This document shows positions 1-7,665 of a stretch of 22,448 nt of DNA, one piece after another; within the stretch, counting starts at the first letter, position 1, and every line of letters begins with the position of its first letter. Under the pieces are notes generated by a model. It saw nothing but the letters and a program-made list of their open reading frames with translations, was not told the DNA's origin and did no database searches. A program made the translations under genes and the position numbers. Origin of the DNA: CF-161 sp035263645 (lineage in GTDB: Bacteria > Chloroflexota > Dormibacteria > Dormibacterales > Dormibacteraceae). The stretch is taken from NCBI GenBank assembly GCA_035263645.1, contig DATFRD010000068.1:1-22448 (forward strand). The letters are read 5' to 3'.

Positions 1-1
1 G

Positions 2-697
2 CAGCCGGGCTCGTTCTATCACCTGTCCAAGGTCCACGACAGCCACAACATCATGTTCACCTGCCGGGCGTGGGGGCTCTCGGCCACCGACCTGAACCAG
101 GGCGTGGTGTACGGCGCCTTCACGCCGGAGACGGAGCTTCATCCCGAGCTGCGGACGCGCTTCGACTACGACGACGTCTGGGGCACGGTCCTCAACCGCT
201 TCTGCGCGCAGGCTGCGATCGGGCATCCGCTCACGGTCTACGGGGAGGGTGGCCAGACGCGCGGCCTCCTGGACATCCGGGACACCGTCCGCTGCGTCGA
301 GCTGGCGATCCTGAACCCGCCGGCGCCAGGCGAGTACCGCGTGTTCAACCAGTTCACCGAGCAGTTCAGCGTCGGCGACCTCGCCCGGCGGGTGGAGGCT
401 GCGCGCGGAGCCCACGGGCTGGCGACGACGGTGTGCCACGTGCCCAACCCGCGCACCGAGGCGGAGACGCACTACTACAACGCCAGGCACCAGCACCTCA
501 CTGACCTGGGGCTGGTCCCCCACCTGCTCCAGGACACGCTGATCGACGGCGTCATCGCGCTGGTCGAGCGGCACCGAGCGCGCATCAGGCCCGAGCTGTT
601 CACCCCGAGGGTCGACTGGCGGCGCGGCGGCGCCCACCACTTCCGTCCCTCCGGCGCGACGCTCGACGTCGATGCCGCCCCGGCCGGCCGAGTCTAG
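2..697 (+). CDS. sqdB: UDP-sulfoquinovose synthase (SqdB/SQD1), 5'-truncated by window edge
   Basis: The frame is open from base 2, so the N-terminal Rossmann part lies outside the window; 231 residues remain. SQD1 enzymes convert UDP-glucose plus sulfite to UDP-sulfoquinovose, the head-group donor for sulfolipid SQDG, in the cytosol. Visible signatures: the SDR catalytic YxxxK (YHLSK) right at the visible start, followed by DSHNIMFTCRAWGLSATDLN, NQGVVYG, the GHPLTVYGEGGQTRG segment, LDIRDTVRCVELA and VFNQFTEQFSV. These match plant and cyanobacterial SQD1 almost word for word by memory, including the late HYYNARH segment. It ends at TAG 695-697, convergent with the glycosyltransferase gene, 81 bp away. 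The family call is very secure; sulfolipid production itself is inferred because no SQDG synthase (sqdX) is in view. Confidence 0.95.
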   Translation, partial: QPGSFYHLSKVHDSHNIMFTCRAWGLSATDLNQGVVYGAFTPETELHPELRTRFDYDDVWGTVLNRFCAQAAIGHPLTVYGEGGQTRGLLDIRDTVRCVELAILNPPAPGEYRVFNQFTEQFSVGDLARRVEAARGAHGLATTVCHVPNPRTEAETHYYNARHQHLTDLGLVPHLLQDTLIDGVIALVERHRARIRPELFTPRVDWRRGGAHHFRPSGATLDVDAAPAGRV

Positions 698-778
698 CCT
701 CCTCGCGGCTCGTGGGCGTTCAATGGCGCTCTCCTCGCCTCCCAAGCGCGGGAACGGGAGAGCCGCGGACCGGGGCTC

Positions 779-1534
779 CTACCGCCTCCGGCGCGCCAGC
801 CTGAGCCGGAGCGTCACGAGCTCCTTGGTCGCCCGCAGGATCGGGACGAGCCTGCCGCCGGATCGCCGGCCCATCCGCCTCGGATGATGGGACACGGGCA
901 CCTGGGCGAAGCTGCCGCCTCTCGCGCGCACGCCCCAGTAGAGCTCGGCGTTGATCAGCGCGCTGTGCGCCTGGAGCGGCAGGAGACCCTGGAGCGCCTC
1001 CCTCCGGATGACCTTGATGGCGCAGTTCACGTCGCGCACGGGCAGCCGGAAGGCCAGCAGCACGAGCCGGTTGAACACGGCGCTGATGACGGACCGGAAC
1101 GCCGGGTCCTCGCGTGTCGTCCGCCAGCCCGCGACCAGGTCGTGGTCGGCGAGCAGGGGGAGGAGCCTGGAGAGGTCGGCCGGGTCGAGCTGGCCGTCGG
1201 CGTCGATGAAGGCCACGCACGGGAGCACGGCAACGGCCAGGCCGTCGCCGACGGTGACGCCGTAGCCGCTCTTGCGCTCGTGGCGGACCACCGAGCAGCG
1301 CATGCCGAGCTCGTCGGAGACCTGGCGGGCGACGTCCCCGGTGCCGTCGGTGGAGCCGTCGTCCACCACGATCACCTCGAACTCCTCGGCGAGGTCCGAC
1401 AGGACCTCCCAGACACGGGGCAGCAGCCAGAGCAGGTTCTCGCTCTCGTTGTGCGCGGGCAGGACCAGGCTGAGGCCCGCGACGCGAGCCAGCAGTGCTG
1501 ACGGTCGGCGGGGTTCGTCGCTCGGTGCGGTCAA
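779..1534 (-). CDS. Family 2 glycosyltransferase (dolichol-phosphate mannosyltransferase-like)
   Basis: 251 residues, a cytosolic GT-A glycosyltransferase. Seen: LSLVLPAHNESENL (residues 21-34), VVDDGSTDGT (56-65, nucleotide binding) and DADGQLDPADL (111-121, the DxD metal/sugar-nucleotide motif), then an ERKSGYG segment and a basic C-terminus without a membrane helix. This fits the DPM1/GtrB-like group that transfers a sugar from a nucleotide donor to a polyprenyl phosphate; the actual sugar is unknown. The start is TTG at 1534, only two codons downstream of an in-frame stop (1541-1543), so no longer form exists; downstream alternatives would cut into the first beta strand. It is divergent from the DUF2079 gene, a GT-C-like membrane protein that could use a lipid-linked sugar; this link is inference. 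Confidence 0.85.
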   Translation of the reverse strand: MTAPSDEPRRPSALLARVAGLSLVLPAHNESENLLWLLPRVWEVLSDLAEEFEVIVVDDGSTDGTGDVARQVSDELGMRCSVVRHERKSGYGVTVGDGLAVAVLPCVAFIDADGQLDPADLSRLLPLLADHDLVAGWRTTREDPAFRSVISAVFNRLVLLAFRLPVRDVNCAIKVIRREALQGLLPLQAHSALINAELYWGVRARGGSFAQVPVSHHPRRMGRRSGGRLVPILRATKELVTLRLRLARRRR

Positions 1535-1543
1535 CGGTGCTCA

Positions 1544-1549
1544 ATGGTA
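1544..1549 (-). promoter_or_regulatory. -10 box of the glycosyltransferase gene
   Basis: On the minus strand TACCAT lies 9 nt upstream of the TTG start. It fits the TAnnnT pattern of actinobacterial -10 boxes and would give a leaderless or nearly leaderless mRNA. No convincing -35 is seen. Confidence 0.35.
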
Positions 1550-3114
1550 TGCGGGCCGGCCCGGGCCCGGGCTGGCTGCCGGCCGGCTGGCCGGCGGCCG
1601 CCGTCCTCACTGTGAGCGCGGCGGTCGTCTACTCCTGGGTGGCCATCTACCGCCACGACCGCTTCGCCAGCAACGCCTTCGACCTTGGCATCCAGGACCA
1701 GACCGTGTGGGGTTACAGCCGGCTGCAGATCATCCCGAACACGGTGCTCGGGGTGCCCGACCTCCTGGGCGACCACTTCAACCCCATCCTCATGGTGCTG
1801 GCGCCCGCGTACCGCATCTGGGACTCGCCGACGGTCCTGCTCGTGGCGCAGGCAATCCTGGTCTCGGTGGCGGCCGTCCCCGTCTTCCTGTGGGGCGTCC
1901 AGCGCCTCGGCCCGCTCCCCGCGCTGGCGTTCCAGGTCTCCTACCTCGTCTTCTGGGGGGTGCTGGCCGGCATCATCTACGACTTCCACCACGAGGTCTT
2001 CGCCGTGCCGGCCGTCGGCTTCGCCCTGTACGCCGCCATCAACCGGCGCGACCGCCTGCTGTGGGCCATGGTCGCCATGTGCTTCCTCGTCAGGGAGAAC
2101 ATCGCGGTGACGGTGATGGGCCTGGGGGTGTACGTGGCCGTCGCCCAGGGTCGGATCAAGCTGGGCGGGATCCTGGCTGCGGTCAGCGGGGCCTGGTTCA
2201 TCCTCCTCATCCAGCTGGTGATCCCGGCGCTGGGCGGAGCACCGTACCGGCACTGGCTCTACGACGGGCTCGGCACGACGCCGCTGCGCGCGGCGTGGCA
2301 CGTGGTCAGGCACCCGATGGACAGCCTTAGCCTGCTGTTCGAGCCGTTCCAGAAGACCTGGGTGTGGCTCGGCCTCCTCGCCAACTGGCTGTTCCTGCCG
2401 GTGGCGTCGCCGATCTTCGTGGTCGCCCTGCCGGCGCTGCTGGAGCGCTTCTGGGCCGCGCCGCAGACGCTGTGGTCGTTCCACTTCCAGTACTCGATGC
2501 TGGAGGCGCCGCCCCTGGCCTTCGCCGCGATCGACACCACGGCCCGCATCGTCCGCCGGCTCTCGCGGGTCCGCTGGCGGGCCGCCCACTTGCGTTTCCT
2601 GGACCTGTCGCTGGCGGCCGCCCCGCTGGCCGCCGGGTCGCTGGCGGTGAGCCTGGTGCTCACGCTCGTGCTGGTGCAGCCCTGGTCGGAGATGGGGACG
2701 TACGTCACCGCCGCGGAGGCGGCCAATATCCAGAGCTGCCTCGACATGATCCCGCCCACGGCCAGCGTCTCGGCCTCCAACTTCCTGCTGCCCCACCTGG
2801 CCAACCGCCGCGCAATCTATCTCGTGACCCACTCGACCGACACCGACTACATCGCCATCGACATCTCCACCTACCACCGGTTCGCCCCGGGCGAGGAGCA
2901 GGCCCTGCGGTCGGCGATCGAGGACTCCCTGGCGAAGGGCTACGGGGTGGTCTGCTCGAAGGGCCTGACCGTCGTGCTGCAGCGCGGCGCGCCCGACCCG
3001 GACCTGTCGCCGCAGCTCGCGCACTGGCTGGACCCGACCGAGTGCGGGACCGGGGCCTGCGCGATGGCGGGCCTGCCGGGCTGGCTCGATGACCGCGACG
3101 ACCCTGCCGCGTAA
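1549..3114 (+). CDS. DUF2079 family multi-pass membrane protein
   Basis: Predicted 521-residue integral membrane protein of the DUF2079 family, related in layout to GT-C glycosyltransferases. Seen: an N-terminal hydrophobic segment, then the family-typical extracytoplasmic stretch with FDLGIQDQTVW, NTVLGVPDLLGDHFNPIL and, further on, YDFHHEVFAVPA, alternating with about ten hydrophobic helices, and a soluble C-terminal domain starting near IPPTASVSASNFLLPHLANR. The biochemical role of the family is not established. ATG 1549 is chosen; in-frame GTG codons at 1495 and 1537 are possible alternatives that would overlap the divergent glycosyltransferase gene. It stops at TAA 3112-3114. The divergent neighbour may supply a polyprenyl-linked sugar, which is speculation. 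Confidence 0.85.
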   Translation: MRAGPGPGWLPAGWPAAAVLTVSAAVVYSWVAIYRHDRFASNAFDLGIQDQTVWGYSRLQIIPNTVLGVPDLLGDHFNPILMVLAPAYRIWDSPTVLLVAQAILVSVAAVPVFLWGVQRLGPLPALAFQVSYLVFWGVLAGIIYDFHHEVFAVPAVGFALYAAINRRDRLLWAMVAMCFLVRENIAVTVMGLGVYVAVAQGRIKLGGILAAVSGAWFILLIQLVIPALGGAPYRHWLYDGLGTTPLRAAWHVVRHPMDSLSLLFEPFQKTWVWLGLLANWLFLPVASPIFVVALPALLERFWAAPQTLWSFHFQYSMLEAPPLAFAAIDTTARIVRRLSRVRWRAAHLRFLDLSLAAAPLAAGSLAVSLVLTLVLVQPWSEMGTYVTAAEAANIQSCLDMIPPTASVSASNFLLPHLANRRAIYLVTHSTDTDYIAIDISTYHRFAPGEEQALRSAIEDSLAKGYGVVCSKGLTVVLQRGAPDPDLSPQLAHWLDPTECGTGACAMAGLPGWLDDRDDPAA

Positions 3115-3222
3115 AACGGACGCCGGGGTCAAGCGAGCCTGCCTATATGCTGGGACGGGCCGTCCAGGCGCCTGGCACTCCGGACCAGGCCCGGACGCCC
3201 GAGGGAAAAGGAGGAGGGTGCG

Positions 3223-4395
3223 ATGGACACGGGGACTGCCGTGGACCGGGTGCTGGACGACGCGGTGGCGGCCGGCGAGGTGCCGGGCGTCGTGGCGCTG
3301 GCCGGCGACGACGCGGGGGTGGTCTACGAGGGGGCGTTCGGCAGGCGCGCGGTCGACGGCGACGCGCCCATGACGGCGGACACCGTGTTCTGGATCGCCT
3401 CGATGACGAAGGCTGTGACGTCGGTGGCGGCCCTTCAGCTCGTGGAGCAGGCCAGGCTCGACCTCGACCGGCCGCTGGCCGAGGTGCTGCCCGAGCTGGC
3501 CGGGATCCAGGTGCTCGAGGGCTTCGCTGACGACGGCGAGCCCCGGCTCCGGGCGCCGCGGCGCGCGGTCACCCTGCGCCGCCTGCTCAGCCACACGGCG
3601 GGCTTCACCTACGACATCTGGAACGCCGACATGGGCCGGTACATGGCGCACGCGGGCGTGCCCGGCATCATCGAATGCCGGGAGGTGACCCTGCGGACGC
3701 CGCTCATGTTCGACCCGGGCGACCGCTGGGAGTACGGCATCAACATCGACTGGGTGGGAAGGGCCGTGGAGAGGGTGAGCGACCGGTCGCTCGAGGACTA
3801 CCTCCGCGAGCACGTCTTCGAGCCCCTTGGCATGCGCGACAGCGGCTTCGTCCTCCGGCCGGACCAGCGCGCCCGCCTGGCCCGGATGCACGTCAGGAAC
3901 CCCGACGGGTCGCTTAACGGGATCGACTTCGAGATCCCCCAGCAGCCGGAGTTCTTCATGGGCGGCGGCGGGCTCTACTCCGTGGGCGGAGACTATCTCC
4001 GCTTCCTCCGGATGCTCCTTGGCGGCGGCGCGCTGGACGGGGTCCGGGTGCTGCGGCCGGAGACCGTGGAGGAGGCGAGCCGGAACCAGATCGGCGACCT
4101 CAGCGTGGGCCTGATGCGGACGGCGATCCCGAGCAGCTCCAACGACGCCGAGTTCTTCCCCGGGATGGCCAAGAAGTGGGGCCTGGTAGCGATGATCTCG
4201 ACGGAGGTGGCGCCCACCGGGCGAGGCGCGGCGAGCCTGGCCTGGGCGGGCCTGGCCAACACCTACTACTGGATCGACACTGCGAGCCGGCTGACCGGGG
4301 TCCTGCTCACCCAGGTCCTCCCGTTCGCCGACGAGCGTGTGTTGCGGCTGTTCGCGGACTTCGAGACGGCCATGTACGTGCAGCACCGGTCCTGA
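3223..4395 (+). CDS. Serine beta-lactamase-like hydrolase / esterase (class C type)
   Basis: 390 residues of the beta-lactamase (Pfam Beta-lactamase, EstB/penicillin-binding-like) family of serine hydrolases. Seen: catalytic SxxK as S60-M-T-K63 in FWIASMTKAVTS; the second motif YxN as Y171-G-I-N174 in WEYGINIDWVG; a third conserved region at AWAG (340-343). HTAGFTYD and the FEPLGMRDSGF segment are also typical. No signal peptide is visible, which favours a cytosolic esterase over a secreted beta-lactamase. Substrate is unknown; many relatives hydrolyse small esters. A strong Shine-Dalgarno (AAAGGAGGAGG) precedes ATG 3223. A TATATGCT stretch near 3144-3151 may be a promoter. It is followed by a palindromic repeat element and an alpha/beta hydrolase gene on the same strand. 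Confidence 0.88.
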   Translation: MDTGTAVDRVLDDAVAAGEVPGVVALAGDDAGVVYEGAFGRRAVDGDAPMTADTVFWIASMTKAVTSVAALQLVEQARLDLDRPLAEVLPELAGIQVLEGFADDGEPRLRAPRRAVTLRRLLSHTAGFTYDIWNADMGRYMAHAGVPGIIECREVTLRTPLMFDPGDRWEYGINIDWVGRAVERVSDRSLEDYLREHVFEPLGMRDSGFVLRPDQRARLARMHVRNPDGSLNGIDFEIPQQPEFFMGGGGLYSVGGDYLRFLRMLLGGGALDGVRVLRPETVEEASRNQIGDLSVGLMRTAIPSSSNDAEFFPGMAKKWGLVAMISTEVAPTGRGAASLAWAGLANTYYWIDTASRLTGVLLTQVLPFADERVLRLFADFETAMYVQHRS

Positions 4396-4410
4396 GCCGG
4401 AGGAAATCGC

Positions 4411-4453
4411 CCCTCTCCTTTCCGGGGAGGTGGCCCCGACGGGGGCCGGAGGG
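4411..4453. repeat. Diverged single copy of the window's palindromic (REP-like) repeat, inverted
   Basis: Two adjacent hairpins: CCTCTCC/GGGGAGG (4412-4418 with 4424-4430, one G-T pair) and GGCCCC/GGGGCC (4432-4437 with 4442-4447, GACG loop). The shared core GGGGAGGTGGCCC and the trailing GGCCGGAGGGG are the reverse complement of the 47-bp unit at 10670-10810. It lies just after the beta-lactamase-like gene and may act as its terminator. Confidence 0.6.
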
Positions 4454-4487
4454 GTCGCACGTGCGGCCGCTGCCACAATTGGCCCCG

Positions 4488-5264
4488 GTGGTGAGCCACA
4501 CGCCTCTGACGCCGGCCCACGAGGTGGTGGGCTCCGGGCCGCCGGTGGCGCTGGTCCCCGGCACGTTCAGCGACCGGCGCGCCTGGCTCCGGGTGCTGGG
4601 GGCGCTCTCGCCGAGCTTCCGCTGCGTGCAGTTCGACCCGCGCGGCACCGGCGCCACGCCGGACCCCGGGACCCCGTTCACGCCGGACGACCTCGTCGAG
4701 GACCTGGTGGCGGTGCTGGACGCTGCGAGGGTCGGGCGCTGCCACCTCGTGGGGCACTCGCTGGGGGCGGCCGTCGCGCTGCTGGCGGCGGCTCGCCACC
4801 CGTCTCGAGTCGGCCGGGTCGTCGCGGTTGCTCCGGCGTTCTACGTGGACGCGTACCTGAGCGCAGTCCTCGACCACTGGGAGGCGCTGGCCCGCTCGGA
4901 CCTGCCCGCCGGCGCCGTCCACCGGGGCCTGCTGCTGCCGGCGTTCGGCCCCCGCGCGTTCGAGCGCCTGGTGCCCGCGCTGGCCGAGGAGCTGGACCGC
5001 CGGCCGCTGGACCGCGCCACGATCCTGCGCTATGTCGCGTGCGACCGGGCGCAGGACCTCCGGGCCGCCGCCCCGCGCGTGGATGCCGCCGTGCTCGTGG
5101 TGGCCGGCGCCGCCGACGTGCTGACCGGCCCGGTCCACGCCTGGGCGGTGGCCGACGCCATCCCCGGAGCCGAGGTCGAGGTCCTGGCCGATTGTGGCCA
5201 CACCCCCCAGGTGGAGCGGCCGGCCGAGCTGAGCCGGCTGCTCATCTCCTTCCTGAGGCGCTAA
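4488..5264 (+). CDS. Alpha/beta hydrolase
   Basis: 258 residues, a complete single-domain alpha/beta hydrolase, likely cytosolic. Seen: the strand beta3/oxyanion region ALVPGTFSDR (21-30), FDPRGTGATPDP (49-60), the nucleophile elbow GHSLGAA with Ser91, the acid loop AGAADVLTGP with Asp210, and CGHTPQVERP with His238, a full Ser-Asp-His triad. The substrate cannot be read from sequence; GHSLG enzymes include esterases, lactonases and thioesterases. Tandem GTG codons at 4488 and 4491 are the likely start; there is no Shine-Dalgarno, and CACAAT at 4474-4479 could be a -10 box of a leaderless transcript. Its TAA stop lies 10 nt before the acyl reductase ATG, so a shared lipid/ester role with that gene is plausible. 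Confidence 0.87.
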   Translation: MVSHTPLTPAHEVVGSGPPVALVPGTFSDRRAWLRVLGALSPSFRCVQFDPRGTGATPDPGTPFTPDDLVEDLVAVLDAARVGRCHLVGHSLGAAVALLAAARHPSRVGRVVAVAPAFYVDAYLSAVLDHWEALARSDLPAGAVHRGLLLPAFGPRAFERLVPALAEELDRRPLDRATILRYVACDRAQDLRAAAPRVDAAVLVVAGAADVLTGPVHAWAVADAIPGAEVEVLADCGHTPQVERPAELSRLLISFLRR

Positions 5265-5267
5265 CGT
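5262..5267 (+). promoter_or_regulatory. -10 box for leaderless transcription of the acyl reductase gene
   Basis: TAACGT, overlapping the stop codon of the upstream hydrolase, ends exactly 7 nt before ATG 5275, the spacing expected when transcription starts at the initiation codon. There is no Shine-Dalgarno. No clear -35 is present. Confidence 0.4.
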
Positions 5268-5274
5268 CTACCGG

Positions 5275-7242
5275 ATGTCGTACGTGGTCACCGGCGGGAC
5301 GGGCTTCATCGGCCGGCACCTGCTGCGCGAGCTGGACCGTCGCGGGGAGCCGGTCCACGTGCTGGTCCGGCCCCAATCGGCCGGCAAGCTGGACGCGCTC
5401 GGCCTGCGCCACGCGCGTCCGCTCGTCGGCGACGTGACGGAGCCGGGGCTGGGGGTCGACCGGACCCGGCTGGCCGGCCTCGCGGCAGCGGAGGTCTTCC
5501 ACCTGGCGGCGATCTATGACCTCGAGGCCGGCGAGGAGGCCAACCGGCTCGCCAACGTGGAGGGCACGCGCAACGTGGTCGCGTTCGCCAACGAGATCCG
5601 GGCCGCGCGCCTGCACCACGTGAGCTCGATCGCGGTGGCTGGCGCGGGCTTCAAAGGCCCCTTCACCGAGGACATGCTCGACGAGGGCCAGCCGCTCGAC
5701 CAGCCGTACTACCGCACCAAGTTCGAGGCCGAGCGGATCGTCCGCGCGGAGGCGGCGGTGCCCTACCGGGTCTACCGCCCGGGCATCGTGATCGGCTCGT
5801 CCGAGACCGGGGAGGCGGACCGGGTGGACGGCCCCTACTACGCGTTCAAGCTGATCCAGCGACTGCGGGACGCCCTGCCGTCGTGGGTGCCCCTGGTCGG
5901 CTTCGAGGGAGGGCCGCTCAACCTGGTCCCGGTTGACTTCGTGGCCAGGGCGATCGACCACATCGCCGCCCGGCCCGGCCTCGATGGGCAGACATTCCAC
6001 GTGGTCGACCCGCACCCGCTCTCTCTCGGCGACTCGCTGAACGAGTTCTGCCGCGCGGCCCATGCGCCCCAGTTCACGCTCAGGGTCGACCGGCGCGCGT
6101 TCGGGATCCTGCCCAGGGACGTGGCCGGCGGCCTCGTCTCCCTGCCGGTGGTGCAGGCGCTGCGCCGGCAGCTGCTCGCAGGGGTCCGCATCCCCGAGGC
6201 CGCGGTCGCCTACCTGGGCAGCCGGGCCACCTACCCGGCCGACCGCGCCCAGGCGGCGCTGGCCGGGAGCGGGATCGAGTGCCCGCCCCTGCGCCGCTAC
6301 GCCTGGCGGGTGTGGGACCACTGGGAGCGCCACCTGGACGAGGAGGCGCTGACCGAGCGGAACCTCAGGGCGGTCCTGGGCGGCAGGGTGGCGCTGGTCA
6401 CCGGCGCGTCGTCGGGGATCGGGCGGGCGGTGGCCGCCCAGCTGGCCCGCAATGGCGCCGACGTGGCGCTGGTCTCGCGGACCGCGGAGAAGCTCGACGA
6501 GCTGAGGGCCGAGATCGAGGCGGCCGGGGGCCGGGCCTGGAGCTATCCGACCGACCTGTCCGACATGGACGCGTGCGAGCGGATGGTCACCAGGGTGCTG
6601 CAGGACCACGGCCGCGTGGACCTCCTGGTCAACAACGCCGGCCGGTCGATCCGCCGCTCCCTGGCGCAGTCGCTGGACCGCTTCCACGACTTCGAGCGGA
6701 CGATGCGCCTCAACTACTTCGGCGCCGTGAAGCTGATGCTGGCCGTCATCCCCGGCATGCGGGAGCGGCGCAGCGGGCACGTCATCAACATCTCGTCGAT
6801 CGGGGTCCAGGCGTACCCTCCCCGCTTCGGCGCGTACGTGGCATCCAAGAGCGCGCTGGCCGCCCTGTCCCGATGCATCCAGCCGGAGCTGGCCGACGAC
6901 GGCGTGGCGATCACGAACATCCACATGCCGCTCGTGCGGACGCCGATGATCACCCCTACCGGGTTCTATCGGAACTTCCCGACCATCGACACCGACCAGG
7001 CGGCCGAGATGGTGCTGCAGGCGGTGCTGAGCCGGCCGCCGGAGGTGTCGACGCGGCTGGGCAAGCTGGGCGAGGCGGTGGACACCCTTTCCCCCGGGCT
7101 GCTCTCGTTCGTCATGACAGGCGCGTATCACGCGTTTCCCGACACCGGCCGGGCGGACGGGGAGCGGCCGGCGGAGGGGGAGGAGGGGATGTCCGTGGAG
7201 GCCGCGGCGATGGCGTACCTGATGCGCGGCGTCCACTTCTGA
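5275..7242 (+). CDS. Two-domain fatty acyl-CoA/acyl-ACP reductase (AcrA1/FAR-like SDR fusion)
   Basis: 655 residues made of two short-chain dehydrogenase units. N-terminal extended SDR of the thioester-reductase/male-sterility type: TGGTGFIG (6-13), HLAAIYDL, and catalytic Y145-Y-R-T-K149. C-terminal classical SDR: TGASSGIG (376-383), NNAG (453-456), ISS (506-508) and Y521-VAS-K525. This architecture and length match mycobacterial AcrA1 (Rv3391) and the Marinobacter fatty acyl-CoA reductase, in which the N-terminal unit reduces an acyl thioester to the aldehyde and the other unit, or the same one, goes on to the alcohol. Products would be fatty alcohols for wax esters or other envelope lipids. 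Both catalytic YxxxK pairs and both nucleotide loops are intact. Substrate chain length is unknown. Confidence 0.88.
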   Translation: MSYVVTGGTGFIGRHLLRELDRRGEPVHVLVRPQSAGKLDALGLRHARPLVGDVTEPGLGVDRTRLAGLAAAEVFHLAAIYDLEAGEEANRLANVEGTRNVVAFANEIRAARLHHVSSIAVAGAGFKGPFTEDMLDEGQPLDQPYYRTKFEAERIVRAEAAVPYRVYRPGIVIGSSETGEADRVDGPYYAFKLIQRLRDALPSWVPLVGFEGGPLNLVPVDFVARAIDHIAARPGLDGQTFHVVDPHPLSLGDSLNEFCRAAHAPQFTLRVDRRAFGILPRDVAGGLVSLPVVQALRRQLLAGVRIPEAAVAYLGSRATYPADRAQAALAGSGIECPPLRRYAWRVWDHWERHLDEEALTERNLRAVLGGRVALVTGASSGIGRAVAAQLARNGADVALVSRTAEKLDELRAEIEAAGGRAWSYPTDLSDMDACERMVTRVLQDHGRVDLLVNNAGRSIRRSLAQSLDRFHDFERTMRLNYFGAVKLMLAVIPGMRERRSGHVINISSIGVQAYPPRFGAYVASKSALAALSRCIQPELADDGVAITNIHMPLVRTPMITPTGFYRNFPTIDTDQAAEMVLQAVLSRPPEVSTRLGKLGEAVDTLSPGLLSFVMTGAYHAFPDTGRADGERPAEGEEGMSVEAAAMAYLMRGVHF

Positions 7243-7246
7243 CGAG

Positions 7247-7394
7247 TAGCCAGGCGACCGCGAAAACTTCCTCCTTGCGCGTCGCCGCGTCAGAGGTCTA
7301 GCATTCTTGACGACCCCGAGGAACACGCGCGAGGGGCTCGGAGCCGGCCGCAAGGCTGGCAGCGAGCGCTGAGAGTCGGTTCGTCGGGGTCATT
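7247..7394. repeat. Copy 1 of a ~148-bp intergenic repeat ending in an inverted-repeat element
   Basis: Begins TAGCCAGGCGA and aligns without net length change to 7458-7605. Its right part (7312-7391) is the better conserved half: 13-bp ends GACCCCGAGGAAC and GTTCGTCGGGGTC are inverted repeats with one mismatch. Inside is GCCGGCC-GCAA-GGCTGGC (7343-7360), a 7-bp stem with one G-T pair and a GNRA-type loop. Left part is about 70% alike between copies by eye. No gene is seen in it. Confidence 0.75.
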
Positions 7395-7457
7395 CTTTTG
7401 GTTCGCCGATCGCCCTCCGAGACGGCGCGGTCGGGAAGGTCGCCAGCCTCCGAGGGG

Positions 7458-7606
7458 TAGCCTGGCGAACCCGCGAATTTTGGCCTTGCATCTGGCGCGC
7501 CCCGGGTCGTAAGCTTCGGCACGACCCCGAGGAACACGCGCAAGGGGCCGCGGAACCAGCCGGAAGGCAGGGTCCGGGTCCCGAGAGTCGGTTCGTCGGG
7601 GTCATT
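7458..7606. repeat. Copy 2 of the ~148-bp intergenic repeat
   Basis: Begins TAGCCTGGCGA, 211 bp after copy 1. The element 7523-7603 carries identical 13-bp ends (GACCCCGAGGAAC, GTTCGTCGGGGTC). The centre differs from copy 1 but still folds: GGAACCAGCC / GGCAGGGTCC around a GGAA loop (7552-7575, two mismatches). The GNRA loop and stem therefore persist while the stem sequence changes, which suggests selection on structure. Confidence 0.75.
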
Positions 7607-7616
7607 TCGTTCTCGC

Positions 7617-7652
7617 AGGAGCGCGGCCGGCCAGGTTTTCGGCCGCGCTCCT
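7617..7652 (-). terminator. Strong hairpin terminator after the DUF4190 gene
   Basis: A perfect 13-bp inverted repeat, AGGAGCGCGGCCG (7617-7629) with CGGCCGCGCTCCT (7640-7652), 10-nt loop. It starts 13 bp past the DUF4190 stop codon. No T-tract follows on either strand, as is common in high-GC actinomycetes. It could also stop read-through from the plus strand. Confidence 0.7.
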
Positions 7653-7665
7653 CGCAGCCCGCAGC

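Noticed and set aside
698..778. Terminator between sqdB and the glycosyltransferase gene
   Set aside because: Only a 5-bp GAGCC/GGCTC pairing with a 9-nt loop is visible; too weak to call.
1531..4476. Very long open antisense frame (about 980 codons), and similar ones opposite uvrC, pgk/tpiA and the acyl reductase
   Set aside because: They lie opposite or out of frame with recognisable genes, have low-complexity Arg/Gly/Pro-rich translations and arise from the lack of stop codons in high-GC DNA.
7312..7391. tRNA-like gene (7-bp acceptor-like GACCCCG/CGGGGTC)
   Set aside because: There is no TTCRANY T-loop at the right distance and no anticodon arm; the pairing is better explained by 13-bp inverted ends.
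7298..7605. Minus-strand frames starting MTPTNRLS in both intergenic repeat copies
   Set aside because: The shared start is just the inverted-repeat end (ATGACCCCGACGAAC). The frames diverge immediately after and lack any domain, so I treat them as repeat sequence, not small genes.
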